From: Macrocystis pyrifera
Taxonomy: Eukaryota; Sar; Phaeophyceae; Laminariales; Laminariaceae
DNA length: 64,000 bases
Direction of reading: 5' to 3'
NCBI GenBank assembly: GCA_031763025.1
Contig: JASSKH010000024.1
Location: 10,190,087-10,254,086, forward strand
Below are positions 11,756 through 23,527 of this stretch, piece after piece (position 1 is the stretch's first letter; every line of letters starts with the position of its first letter). Under the pieces are notes generated by a model. It was not told the origin of the DNA, searched no databases, and worked only from the letters and a program-made list of their open reading frames with translations. The position numbers were made by a program, and so were the translations under genes.

Positions 11756-12059
11756 GTATTTTTTCTTCATAGTCGTATAGTATTGCTGTGCAAACCCTGC
11801 TCAAAATAAGCCTTCACACGTTGGTTCTTCACGTGATAGGCGGGCAACATTCAAACGTTGCGCAAGGTGCTGAAAGCGGCTGGCCTTGCGGTCCCCGTGT
11901 TTCTTTTGGTAAACATTTATATCCATTGGAACGAAAAGCCACCGAAGATATGCCCTGAGTTGCGGAAAGCATACGCAATGCCTCTGTCATCGAGCCGTCG
12001 GCTTGAAGACCTTGCTTAAGGCAACGTGGGGGTGGGGATACATATACATGTCGACAGAA

Positions 12060-12640
12060 AAACTCCGCAAATCTATCCGGCAGCAATTCCCCACAACGAC
12101 TTCGATCGCGTGGACGTCGATCGGTATTAAGTTCCAAGAGCGGAAGCTACCAAGGGAAACGCTTACACGCAAGAACACGCCACACCGTCTCGTCCTACAG
12201 ACGTTGTCATAAGCCTTCCCAACGTTACGCAGGATAGATGAATGTAGTACACGTAGTTTCAGAGCAGCGACGACGTCTCCGCGCAACGACATAAATCGCA
12301 TGAACGCCGGTCGGTATTTAGTTCCGAGAGCGGAGGTAAAATCAAACGAAAGGCTCACACGCAAACCAAACCGTTTTGTTATCAAACAGAAGTCAACCCT
12401 CCCCAACCTTCACCTTATGAGTGCCGGTTGCCGGTATAACTGCGGTACGCGTAGATTCAGAGCACCGACATCTCTTCGCAACGACTTGAGTCGCGTGGGC
12501 TTTGGTCGGAAATAAGTTCCAAGAGCGGCAGTGGTCAAAATAAACGATCATACTCAAGAAAACGCCACAATATCTCGTCGTCCGGCAGAGGCTAAGCCTC
12601 CGGATCGATGGTAAATAGTGTGTACGTAGACTTCATCAAG
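12060..12640 (+). repeat. Diverged tandem repeat, unit about 190 bp x 3
   Basis: The core TCGGTATTAAGTTCCAAGAG recurs near 12120, 12309 and 12504 with substitutions. Each copy is followed by GCGG, an ACACGCAA- or ACTCAAGAA-like stretch and a CTCGTC/TTGTTATC segment. Short open frames across it are by-products. Confidence 0.7.
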
Positions 12641-13010
12641 AACACAATAATGCGCCTGGTCCAACACCTTCCAAACTACCAGGAAATAAGTATTCGACCC
12701 CGACACCACGCAGTGGGTGGTTGAGCTCGTGCTTTACCCCTTGCGACCACGCCATTCCCCCCACTTACCCAATAAATACCTGTACCACCCCAACTGAACT
12801 GCGAAAGAGCGCAATAAATCAGACTTTGTATTCGTATGACGAGGAAAACAATCTCGAGCCAGCACAGAAAAAAACATAAATAATGAAAACTTTACCCTCC
12901 CGGATCGCGGAACAACGCACCAAATCATGACAAAAAAATCATAAAAAAGCTGCTGTTAATAGTAGCTTGAAATCGTCATTTACCGTGATACCACCAGGAA
13001 TACGGACCTA

Positions 13011-13521
13011 ACCGTGAGATGGTTCCCAGTAGAAACTACCAAACGAGGACGTTATTACTTCGAGCGAACGCAGGTGGAGTAAACCTGCGTCCTAATACAA
13101 GGGCAAGAGTCTGCCTCCGCGATTTGCCTGCTGATTGCTGAGAGGTCGCCGACAAATCAACAACTAAGAAACTCGTCCATGACCGTGAGATGGTTCCCAG
13201 TAGAAACTACCAAACGAGGACGTTATTACTTTGAGCTAACGCAGGTGGAGTATAACTGCGTCCAAATACAAGGGCAAGAGTCTTCCTCCGCAATTTGCCT
13301 GCTAAAGCTGAGAGTTCGCCGACAAATCAACACCTCAGAAACTCGTCCATGACCGTGAGATGGTTCCCAGTAGAAACTACCAAACGAGGACGTTATTACT
13401 TCGAGCGAACGCAGGTGGAGTATAACTGCGTCCTAATACAAGGGCAAGAGTCTGCCTCCGCGATTTGCCTGCTGATTGCTGAAAGTTCGCCGACAAATCA
13501 ACACCTCAGAAACTCGTCCAT
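13011..13521 (+). repeat. Minisatellite, unit about 170 bp x 3, with internal hairpin
   Basis: Three near-identical units (13011-13181, 13182-13351, 13352-13521) begin ACCGTGAGATGGTTCCCAG and end AACTCGTCCATG. Each has ACGCAGGT, a 7-base loop, then ACCTGCGT (unit 1, perfect) or AACTGCGT (units 2 and 3, one mismatch), a potential hairpin. The high identity suggests recent amplification. Confidence 0.9.
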
Positions 13522-13539
13522 GATGCCCATTCATGCCAT

Positions 13540-14100
13540 GTTTCATTTTCGTAGATCGAAGACTTGTATACAACATTAACAAAATACTCTTATTGCGCAT
13601 ACATTCACGTACGATATATGCACATTTGTATACACTACAGGAAAATTATCATACCTATGATACCGGGTATGTGTAACATGAAGGAAGGAAACAAGGACAG
13701 GGAATAAATACACCGACTATAGACCCTAGTCTACACTGGGAAAAACGAGTACGAAGTGTACTTGGAAGTCTTGAAAGCAAATACACAATGCAAAGCCTGG
13801 TACACAGGTTCCACCTATCGTAAATAATAGCTGGAGGACTCACTTGCATCATAGAGCGCACTTTAATGTACGCTACAGAGTAGTAATAGAGATGCTCCAC
13901 CATTCAACCATGGCTAATAATGTTCATGACATTTTCACGGCATGAAATATTGTCCTCCCCCTTGGAGTGTCGAAAATACGCCATAGACGTCCCTGTCGGT
14001 CCCTTCTCAACCAATCCTCTGTCCACCAGGAAATAAATACAGTTGAAAACTGAATGACTTCCGCGCGACGTAAGGGTTCTTGAACCCTTGTTTGGGGCAA
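13540..14100. other. Spacer without a supported gene
   Basis: AT-rich spacer between the minisatellite and the FNIP gene. No exon with coding character was seen. It probably contains the 3' UTR of the FNIP gene, which ends at 14106. Confidence 0.4.
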
Positions 14101-14105
14101 AAAAG

Positions 14106-15511
14106 TCAAAGGAGCCCACTGTGGTACCAGCAGCGATAGGCTCCGGTAGAGTAGCAGTCGGCATACTGGCAGTAGTTGTAGATCTCTACTCCGGTAGGCA
14201 GAGCGATGGCCTCCGACCCTAGCCGACATCCCACAGTAAGCCGTTTCAGGCTAGTCGGCCAAGCGATTCCAGCAAGAGAATGCTCATAGTTGCGGCTAGG
14301 ATAGAAGAGAAGCGTCAACTCTGCCAGAGCAGATGGCCAGCTCTTAACGCCCTGCAGCGAATGGTTAAACACGCATCCCAGGGTCAGGTACTGAAGGGAG
14401 GTCGGCCACACGACCTTGTCCACAGCTTGGTTGAAGCACGCGCCGAAAGTTAACTGCTGCAGCGAGGTAGGCCAAACAACCTTGTCGATGACCTGATTAA
14501 ATTCGAAACCGAACGCCAGGTATTCCAGGGAAGGAGGCCAAACGACTTCCTCAATAGGCCAGTCGAAGCATGCGCCGAACGTCAACCGTCGCAGCGAGTT
14601 TGGCCAGACCACTTTGCTAATGAGTTGGTCGAAGTAGTACCCGAACGTCAGCTGCTCCAGTCCGCCAGGCCACTTGACCTCATCTATCGGCTGGTTGAAA
14701 TGGCTCTTAAATGTCAGCCGGCGCAAAGACACTGGCCATACCGCCTTGTCAATGGGTTGGTCAAAGCAGTTCCCGAAGGTCAGCTGCTGGAGCGAGGAAG
14801 GCCACACAACCTTGTTTATGGGTTGGTTAAACGCGACGCCGAACGTCAGCCGTTTCAACGGCGGGGGGCGCTTCATGTTCTCGATCTCCTGGTTGAAGCC
14901 TCCCACAAACGCTGCATACTGCTGAGCGGTTGGCTTCAATAAGTTGGCTACAGGCTTGTTGAACAGGTGTCCGAACGTGAGCTGCTGCAGAGAGCGAGGC
15001 CAGGCCACTCCGTCAATAGCTTGGTTGAAACTCCAGCCGAAAGTCAGCTCCCGTAGGGATTCTGACCACGATATCCCATGCACGGGCTGGTCAAAACGAT
15101 GCCCGAACACCAGCCGCTCCAGCGTCTTCGGGAAAACCAACGCGTGCACTCCATCGTTGTTGAACTCACGACCGAAAATAAACCACTTCAATCCCTTCAC
15201 AAGCTCATAGTTCTCGAACAGATCTTGCGGCAGAGTCGGCAGTTCCCATGTGACTACACGTGCTCGCAGCGCGGGCACCCGTGCAACAGCGGCTTGCTGC
15301 CGTCCCGGGGGGTCGTCCTCCGCCTCGGCAGCAGCCCAGATACGGCGTGGCGTATCAGTCTTGATCTGGATATGCCACGAAGCCACATCGCGGCAAACGA
15401 CACAGAATTGGAACGACGCCAACTGCAGGTTCTTCGTAGAGTCAAACCACATTTGGCCCCTGCAGGCCTCGTTGAGCGCGACGGTGAAGGCATCTAAGCA
15501 CAGCCCGCGGC
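14106..15511 (-). CDS. FNIP-repeat protein (3' exon, partial 5')
   Basis: One long exon on the minus strand, stop TGA at 14106-14108. The frame stays open to 15566 but has no ATG after the upstream in-frame TAG. A strong 3' splice site (ctgatttcttgttcag) ends at 15512, so the exon probably starts at 15511 and one or more 5' exons are missing. About 105 non-repeat residues are followed by 13 or so copies of a 22-residue unit with the pattern L..LTFG..FNQPID.VVWP.S, the FNIP/IP22 type of leucine-rich repeat. Units near residues 160-200 are degenerate (AAFVGGFNQEIENMKRPPP), and the last two are irregular. FNIP repeats form curved LRR-like solenoids and often sit with F-boxes in amoebae, algae and giant viruses. 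I see no F-box in this exon. The role is probably protein binding, possibly as a ubiquitin-ligase adaptor. Opposite-strand open frames here mirror the repeat. Confidence 0.85.
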
Positions 15512-15599
15512 CTGAACAAGAAATCAGCAAGAGGCGACGCGGAAGTGGCTCATCATGATTGAGAACGTGTCGCTAGTGATGTACGAATAGTTGGCGGTG

Positions 15600-17690
15600 C
15601 TAGTTTTCACCTCAACGCTAGAAAAGTGAAACTGGGTTTAACGTTTTCAAGACTCGAACCGAAAAAAGGGATTTAGCGTGTCTGTGTCACATGCCGAGTG
15701 TGAAGGGCTCTGCGATCCGCAAGAGTTTTGAACAGGCATCCAAGCATATAGAAGTATTTTTTCGCCAACAAGTAGATTTTCGACATTCAGCGCAGGCAAA
15801 CAACAGCGAGATCGACCATTCAACAAGTACAAAAGCAAAGACTGTAAGCACACGTTCAGTACACAGGAAGGAAAAAAACGGCACCGGCAATATACCAGCA
15901 TGGCAACGCACCGTGTACCGGAGACGGACCGAACAAGCAAGACAAGCGGTGCTCCAAAAACATGGTGTGCTTGCGTACAGTTTCGAATCGAACCCACAAC
16001 TCAACGTACGCGCTCAGCTCATGGCTTGGGCTTCAGAGGGGCGATTATCGTCCAAGGTGCAGAAAACAGGGGCGTTTTGTTTTTGATCCAATACCACCCC
16101 AAAGGTTTTGGGGCATGAGCCATGAGTCATAAAGTTGACAAAGAGGACAGCAGTGATGCGATAAGACCAGCACGGCCTCTTGCTGCATTTTCACTTTCCC
16201 TCGTTTCGTGGAGTGATTTATGGCCCAAGAAGAGCTACACGGGATTCGCTGTGTGTATTTATGAGTACATCGTATCCTGATGGGCTTCTGACATGATAAC
16301 TACCGGTCTGATACCGCTAGCGACTGGGTTTTCGCCGCATAAAGAAATGCCTCAACAGCACATAAAAAAAAACTTCAAGGCGTCTGCGTATGTCGCCGAA
16401 GGTACGGCAAGCTTGTGCACCCGGGTGGGCAACCGTTCACCCACCAGCCCAAAAGGGAGGGTGATACTCTTGGTTAATCGAGTAGGGAAGTCACCGTTGG
16501 TTTCACACATCGCTCTACACAACTTCCAAGTCAGCAGTGGAAATATGAGCCACACTGTTGAGGCACATGGGTCTTACATCTTGTGTTCCTCTCAATCGAC
16601 GTTGGTTGACGACATTAGATAGGTGGTTTTATGTACAGATTGAGTATTTTTCTCTTTCCATTGGACTCCCATGGGACCTTCGTGGGACTTCAATGAAAGC
16701 CCCGAACACGCAACCATTAAATAAAAAAATGCATCATAGTGTGAATGTATGGAGTCCTGTCGACGAGCCTTTTATTAAGGTATCATTCTGTTGGGTTACT
16801 GGTAAAAACTTTACTGAATACCGAACCAAACTACAGTAAGCCTTACAACTTACAACTTGCATAGCGGGGTCTTTGGTCTTTGTACGGGGCCAACGAACCT
16901 AGTCCGAAGTTCTCAACGATCTCTGATGACCCAGGGAGTGTTTGTCAGATTATTGACATTAAACACAGTTTGCCTCAAAACGCGTATTCACGGTGAACGT
17001 GAGATTCGAATTCACGACCAACACCACAAGTCTTGCCGACCATATTAGTCTGTTGGGTTACTGGTACAAGGCTGACCGAGTTCCTGCCCAAACTAAGCCT
17101 TATAACATTATAACAGTACCAAAAAGAGGCAGCGCGTTTCCCTTCGCCGCCAACTGCATCATCAGCGGTCAGACCAACCAGGTATCAGGTACTCACATAG
17201 GTCCACCGCGAGCAGGTGTGAGCGGAAAAAGTTAGGGGTGCCAGCAAGGTGCAGTTTCACCTTGTAAAGCCCAGTATCTACAAATTCGGCTCAGCTCACA
17301 GCCATGATATGCCGTATTTGCAACATTTACGTTTGCGAGTTATACGAATCAGCGCGAGGCCAACCTAGAAATAGGCAGCCACTAAAGAACATCGACCAGG
17401 TTGGTTGTGGATAAAATCACAGCTGACGTATTTCTGTGAAATTTGGAACTAAAAAAGAACGGTAAACAAACCGTGTCAAATAACTGCGATAGTAATACAT
17501 TGATACTGCCCAAGTCATGGATGCTCTTCCCTCGAAGCGAGTTATGTAGACAAGGCTCCGTTTGCAGAGAGGTCATGATTTGTATTGGTAATGGTTTCCC
17601 CATGTGCAGCCGTCCTGTTCTGACTTCACAGACAAGGCGCCGTGTGTATAACATTATCACACGGGTGATAAAATAGCACACCCCCTCGGA
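15600..17690. other. Mostly non-coding; weak open frame at 15691-16086
   Basis: The plus-strand frame 15691-16086 (131 residues, ATG start, rich in Lys, Arg and Gln) is the longest here and has no domain I recognise. A second overlapping frame (15900-16118) looks equally plausible, which argues against both. A segment ending VDEPFIK at about 16779 is followed by a GTATCA donor-like site. Confidence 0.25.
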
Positions 17691-17694
17691 GTAG

Positions 17695-17801
17695 TTTCTA
17701 CGATGACTTCCTCGACAACGAGGAGGATGCAAACGCCGAGCGATACGACAGTCGATGGAAAGATATCCACGAGATGTTCCCAACACTGCCCTTCTTTCGT
17801 G
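17695..17801 (+). CDS. Candidate internal exon, unknown protein
   Basis: Between an AG acceptor (gagtag, 17689-17694) and a consensus donor (G|GTGAGT at 17802) lies a 107-nt frame reading FYDDFLDNEEDANAERYDSR, then WKDIHEMFPTLPFFR. The acidic and aromatic composition and the strong donor make a real exon likely. It starts with one base of a split codon and ends in phase 1. I do not recognise the family. Possible next exons begin at 17880 or 18361, but neither is compelling. The neighbouring two-exon gene runs the other way. Confidence 0.4.
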
Positions 17802-18599
17802 GTGAGTGCCCCCTTACGATACCTTCGGAAAAAAAAAAATGGGTGTGTCATCTTGATTGTAGGATACGGTATTCATTGACAAGCAGTGAAGATTCTGACC
17901 CTACGCGCGATATTTGAAGCCAGGTACCGGCGGGAGGGTGGAAGACACCTGCGACCACACTTTGTCCAGAAGGCAGCTAAGAGTAAAACCTCTCACGAGT
18001 TTAGCTGGAAAGTTAAAATGTTTACTAAAGCAAAAATGTTTAGGAATTGTAGGAAGCATGCGATATAAACATGTCACTCAGCTTGCAAAAATTGTGGATC
18101 GATCCGTTGGGTCGAGAACTCACAGTCGGGGTCCTAATAACACATCGAAAAAACTAAATCAATGGTGTTGGCCAATTAATATGGTACATCTGGTACAAGG
18201 TATCGGTACATGTTATTATCAATACGATATCTACGCTTAGTGCTGAATTCAAGGAGCTGTAATAGTGTACCAGGTATTGTATTTGAGCAGACCTGGAACT
18301 GCTATCATCAATACTGCAGTAGATCTCATCTATCCTTGGTGCTATATCCAAGAGTTTATTTAGTGTATTGGTATTATGCGAGTCAAGCAGAAGCCGTATA
18401 CATTTGTGACGCCGTTCGCAGCCAGCAGCAATCGAATACCGTACTTGACGCATCCTGATCTGGACGACTTCCTCGAGAGCGCTCGCTGACCAAATTTTCC
18501 CGCGGCGAGGTGGATCTAGTTCACCGGCAACCAATTTGGCAGGTCCCGATACTGTCGTGGCATCAAGGTCTTCAACCACGAGGCCAGGACGCGAAACCA

Positions 18600-19659
18600 A
18601 GCTTGTACTAACATCGTGCGGTCAGTAGCGATAAGCTTACGCGAAATAGTCTATTGAGCGGCCTGCTACAAGGCAACGGTGTGTCGTACAAGAAACAGGC
18701 CATACTGGAAACAGCGCTGCGATAAAACCACGACTGCGAGAGGCCGGCCGACCGAAGTGTACATACCGTGCGTATACAAGCAACATGTCATGTAGGCAAA
18801 GCCCCGCAACGCCCCGCATCTCACCGTCGGTGTTCAAGCTTCCGGTTTGAGAATGTCCACTAGTTTTGCTGCTGCAGCTGGAGCACATTGCCGATGTGGT
18901 ATCAAGTGAAAACGCAACGGAGCGTGGGTTTGAGGGACCGGTCATGGCTGGTGCCAAGGGAAAACGCGAGTAGTAGCAATCCAGATGTTGGAAAAAAAAA
19001 AAAAAACAGCCATCCATAAAATTCGCGCCTGGGAGGGAACTGCTGTACTCGGGTACGTGCACACCAAACCTTACGAAACTCGACAGGAAAAGCTTTGACG
19101 GTCAGGCGCAAAGCAAACATCCTACAACCCTCCTCACAGAAACAGAACGTGGGAACAGCCAGCTAATCGATTTTCTTACACGCAGCAATGCTGTGGTTGT
19201 CCTTCGTGAACGTCAAACGTGTGCAGCAGAGTCACGGTGCCCGCAACGCCACCTGCGCGAATTTCGCACTTGCCCCACTATAAATGATCTGCCTGCCCTA
19301 CAGAAAATACAGTACACGACATCAGAAAATATGAGCTGGTAACGCTTGTGCTCCCGCAGCACAATTTTGTCGATAAGCGTAACACCGTGATGTACGTCGT
19401 GAGCATATATTTTCAGCTCGTTGCGATAGAGTTGAGCGAAACAGCGTGGGTCGGACCTGAGAGCATACACAAGCTCATGAGCGCATCACCTACGAGACAG
19501 TTGACCGCCACGCAGGGCGTAGACGTAGTCGCTGTGATCGTGGCAGGAGGAGGATGGGATCGTTGCGGGCAGATACATAGCCCACGAAAACTACGAACCT
19601 ACATCGATTTCGTACCTGTCTCCGTCGTCGCGATGGCGCTTCTTCGCCATCTCTGACAT
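18600..19659 (-). CDS. Unidentified spliced gene, 5' end clear, 3' end uncertain
   Basis: Exon 1, 19659-19616, starts ATG TCA GAG ATG and encodes MSEMAKKRHRDDGD plus two bases of an Arg codon before the donor CAG|GTACGA. Exon 2 begins at 19456 after tgctctcag; the phases match (AG|G) and it reads SDPRCFAQLYRNELKIYAHD, then VHHGVTLIDKIVLREHKRYQ and LIFSDVVYCIF. Exon 2 may run to a CAG|GTGGCG donor near 19236. A phase-compatible exon 3 is 18871-18825 (SKTSGHSQTGSLNTD, donor G|GTGAGA). After that at least two acceptors (18734 and about 18720) give different endings, so 18600 is a placeholder. Basic N terminus, no signal peptide, no domain I know. Coding-like sequence continues to about 18440 on this strand (VVEDLDATTVSGPAKLVAGE). 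Confidence 0.45.
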
Positions 19660-19699
19660 CGAACCGAGTGCACACGCCGACCTGCCCATAAGCCGAGTT

Positions 19700-20070
19700 G
19701 TACAAAGATCATCGAGACGGCAATTATGGCAACGACAGCTGTATATATATATATAGTTCCATCCCATTTATTATCTTCGCCCTCCTTGCTCCTGTTCTCT
19801 CTTACTGTAGTCGTAACTTACATCCGGGGTCACTAAGTAGGCTCTTCTCTCCCATCCCCACTACGGTACACGTATCACTTATAGACGTATCGTTTTACTT
19901 CGAATACGAATAAGCTGAAACATCACATTTGTGGGACGCGCAATTGATCGAACGCACGGGTCTACAACCCCCGAAACAAAGCGGCGACAAGACTACTCTG
20001 TTGTCCTCAACGCTTTTTTAAGGTGCGCATCATCTCGTCACCCTGCGTCTCCTCGCTCGTTTTTTGGTTG
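19700..20070. other. Spacer upstream of the minus-strand gene
   Basis: No exon was seen. It would contain the promoter of the minus-strand gene starting at 19659. A short TA repeat is at 19741-19753. Confidence 0.4.
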
Positions 20071-20071
20071 C

Positions 20072-20303
20072 GGTAAAGAGCGTTGAGTTCGGTTTACATG
20101 AAGGAGTGCGATCGCTTTTCAGCGCTCGGTTTTTTCAAAACGGGAAGGTTGCCAGCACGGAACAAGTTGTTCTCGGAAAGACCTGATCGGGAGGAGCCTC
20201 CCGAAAACATTTTGTTCTACTGTTCTTTAGCACCCATACCGCTGTCGAGAAAACGAGCGCTGAACAACGATCGCACCCTTGTGCAGACTTGCAGCTCTTT
20301 ACG
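20072..20303 (+). mobile_element. Inverted-repeat element (MITE family B), copy 1
   Basis: The ends are complementary: GGTAAAGAGCGTTGAGTTC at the left and TTGCAGCTCTTTACGG at the right, with an inner pair GTGCGATCGCTTTTCAGCGC / GCGCTGAACAACGATCGCAC. Length is about 232 bp, with no transposase. The same structure recurs at 24169-24406. Confidence 0.75.
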
Positions 20304-20309
20304 GTACTA

Positions 20310-22230
20310 TTCTGGCACATTGACCTTCCCGACCAATATATCGGGGGGTAGCCAAAACAACGGAGGAGGTGCAAGGGTGAGATGACACTGCACCACTAAA
20401 CATTGTTGAGCGCAACAGAGTCGTGTCGCTGCTTCAAAAGTCGATAGCATCCGCAAGTTCAGCCAGAAGCTCAAGACTTCCGCATACTCGTAGCTCAACA
20501 GTCTATGCTGAGGCGTGCATGGACTTGTTTGTATGCCGACGTATCGTTACCCTAGCTACCTTAGCCTCGCTTGTGTTCAAAACGCATTGTATGATGTGCA
20601 ATCGGAGTTCGTACCTTTCGTGTCTCTGCTGCGGGTCTTGCTTGCGTTCAAAACGTTGTCATGCTGTGCACTGGGGATGTCGCACGTCAGGCATGTGTGA
20701 TGGGGGGGCATTCGATTGATGAGCGTTATTCATCGGATTGCACTATTCTTGTTGTCAAGGTCAGGCGCTGGGTACTAGTAGTACTACCGTAGTGACTTAC
20801 TATTAGTACTAATCACTTTACTAATAGTACTGCTGATGTACTAATAGAACTACTGACTTACTAATAGTATAGAGCTCACGTGATGAGCCCTACAGAAAAT
20901 TCTACAACATGATGCACCCGTATCGTATCATGCATCCCTGACACGTCACTTAACAGTCACACGTACTTCGTTCAGGGAGCCGCATCACGACGCAGCTATA
21001 ACCCAATGCCTGTAGAAAATAAGGACACCAGCCCGCGTACGTGCTACATGGCATACAGTTTGTACAGCTCACCACTTCACCCTTGTTTCCGCTGCAACAA
21101 TGACCCAACTCTAATTTCAAGCAGATTGTCCTCCAAGCGCGTGTTGCGCTTCTAAAGGGGTTAATAGGCTCTACCTGGTATTTTGGACCAGGCTTTTCCT
21201 ATATATGCGAGGCAGAGAGTGCCCAGTGCATCACTTCGACACTCGGTATCCACGACCAAAGCCAAACAACGTTTGCCGAATAGTATTCATCGATACAGTA
21301 CTGTAGGTTACAAAGTTTTGGTGGCCCGTCTGAAATTATAGGCGTCCTTGCTACTGCTGCAGGTGGACAAAAGTACGGTCTGTATGTCTGTCGCACACCG
21401 ACACGGAACGCGGAAAGAGCGGGTCGACGTCATAGCCAACCCGACGACATAAGGATATACAGAGGCGTCCGTCGTTGGATTTCGACTCCTTTTACACAAA
21501 AGGGTAAAGCACAAACCAGGGTGGCATCTCTCAGCATAAGGAGCCAGGAGTCGTGTCAAGGATCAGCGAAAAACAGCGCATTACCTGTCGATAAGGAATC
21601 TATTTTCGGGGGACCACGGTAAATAAAGATGAGACGCCAAGACGCCGTCCGTGTGATCCTATTTTATATACACAATCATAGGAGTACTGCTGTACCAAAA
21701 GTCCTTTAGTTTTACGTCGTATACCATGATCTATCATGGTTGGCTCTCTCCGCTCTCTGGGCGTAGCCCTGTGGCGCAAACACAACAAAGTCCTTAGGAT
21801 TAATCTGACTTGACAAAGCCTCTAGGTAGTAGTAAAGGATGCAAACATGCCCACAAAGATTCATTCATACAATTAATACATCATCGTTACAAACAGCGAT
21901 ACTGCTGAACCGCAGGCGCAGGGTGCCGTCTGCAAACATTGAGGAAAGCACAGGGCGACATGGCATTTCATGCCGTCCAAATTGTCGTAAACAGCGGGCT
22001 TGTCGAGGCAGATGACACGTACATACGCACATACCTGGTACGATATTACACCGATACAAGGTACTGGTATTAAGTTAATATCATATCTCTCGGGTGAACA
22101 ACAATACAGCTGTTGTACTTACGTACGTACAACCCGACAAGTTCTACACCGAACGGGCGGTGGTAATGCACTCCTACATGCAGCACAGGCTCTCTACGCG
22201 TTGCCCTTGGTTTTCACAGCCTAGACGTTA
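20310..22230. other. Spacer with short TACTAATAGTA repeats; no supported gene
   Basis: The stretch 20770-20870 is a tandem of TACTAATAGTA-like palindromes. At 21604-21629 there is a solo end of MITE family A (CGGGGGACCACGGTAAATA). A good acceptor (ctactgctgcag) ends at 21361 before a short open segment. Nothing is identifiable. Confidence 0.4.
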
Positions 22231-22241
22231 TTTACCTCCAG

Positions 22242-22494
22242 GAGAGGAGGAGGAGGAGGAGGTGTTGCGCAGTCGTTTTTCCAGTGGAGTCTGCAGCGCA
22301 GCTCGAACCCCACAAGCCTCTTGACCAGCGCGTCGCCCGATTGCAGCGCAAGCACAATCCAAAATCTCTGTGACGAAGACGGACGTCCACAAGTTGCCGT
22401 TTCCTACCTTCAGAACGCGATTCCCGCAGCGGCAACTTGGCTGGTTGCGGCAAAAAAAAAGGAAATAAAACACGCGGAAAGCGCCGAGAGATAG
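22242..22494 (+). CDS. Candidate terminal exon, unknown protein
   Basis: A strong acceptor (gttatttacctccag) ends at 22241. The frame that follows opens with a Gly run from GGA codons, then reads VAQSFFQWSLQRSSN, DEDGRPQVAVSYLQNAIPAA and TWLVAAKKKEIKHAESAER to TAG 22492-22494. Composition is protein-like. An overlapping minus-strand frame is less so. No family recognised and no upstream exon found. Confidence 0.35.
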
Positions 22495-22827
22495 ACCGAG
22501 GCGAAGCGGTTCAGGGAGAGCCACCAGTCAGAGGGTCGCGGGGAGAAAAAAACACGAGGGAGCACCCCGCGATGAAAATTCTCCTCGCTCAGACCTGCAC
22601 GAGAGCGTTGTGTCAGTGAGCCAAGGAATCAACAACGGGGACAAGCAAGCTAAAACAAAACTACCCCACCGGTGTAACACTACGTGTGATACAATATATA
22701 TATATGCATGCCGTAAGAATCGATTGCAAACATAATAATATCATGCAGATGGCAGTGCACCGGATATCGCCATAACATCATGCACGAATAGCGCGGCAGT
22801 GCTCTGGATATCGCTTGTACATCACGC

Positions 22828-23097
22828 ATGTACCACACACGAAGGGCGGCAGTGCACTGGATATCACCCTGCCGGGAAGGGAAATGGAGGCGCAAAGGGC
22901 GTATACTCTGTATAGATCCTCAAGCGCCATGCCCTACCTCTCATCTGGTTTTGGTCCAGCACGAACCCCTCTCGACATTGGTTCCGGGGCAAACCCAGTG
23001 TGCACAAATAATGGACGCCCTCGCGGCGATAGAAAGCTTCTGCAGACTAGGAGAAAAAGCTGGCCGCGTAGACCAAACTTATCGATTGCTCGATTGA
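22828..23097 (+). CDS. Candidate terminal coding segment, unknown
   Basis: A plus frame ends IMDALAAIESFCRLGEKAGR and VDQTYRLLD before TGA. Its last 100 bases follow a CAG at 22996-22998 and look like a C-terminal exon. It could belong with the segment at 22242-22494, but the phase cannot be tied. No domain recognised. Confidence 0.25.
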   Translation: MYHTRRAAVHWISPCREGKWRRKGRILCIDPQAPCPTSHLVLVQHEPLSTLVPGQTQCAQIMDALAAIESFCRLGEKAGRVDQTYRLLD

Positions 23098-23527
23098 CCA
23101 ATTACTGCTTGCCGTAATCCTTTTAAGGAAGCGAGTCAATACAATCGAAGCGGCATTATTTTGCCGGGCAATCGGGCTTGAAATATGACTGTACCCGTTA
23201 CTACTCCGTATAATTGCTGTGAAATGTTACTGCTTGTTTCCCTCCTGGAGAACATTCGAACTATCACAGAAACAACGCAGTACTGGCTGGTACGTATACA
23301 ACAGCAGCCGCAAGAGCACTACAATTTTCGGTCCAGTATTCCCGCCAACCAATTGAGCTTACCAGTCTTGCCTCGTGAATCAAGGGAGGGAGTACCAACA
23401 ACAACCACCCGAGGCAGCGAACTGATCGATGTTCGACGGGCACGTGCATAGGTCTGGCTGGGCAGGCTCCGACCAGGACAGAAGACGGCAGCCGACGGTA
23501 GCCTACACCTGATGTGCATGATATATT

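Noticed and set aside
13011-13521. CRISPR-like array
   Set aside because: Units are 170 bp, directly abutting, with no spacer/repeat alternation, in a eukaryotic context.
14625-15558. Several plus-strand frames of 80-140 residues
   Set aside because: Antisense shadows of the FNIP repeat exon; their apparent periodicity mirrors the 66-base repeat.
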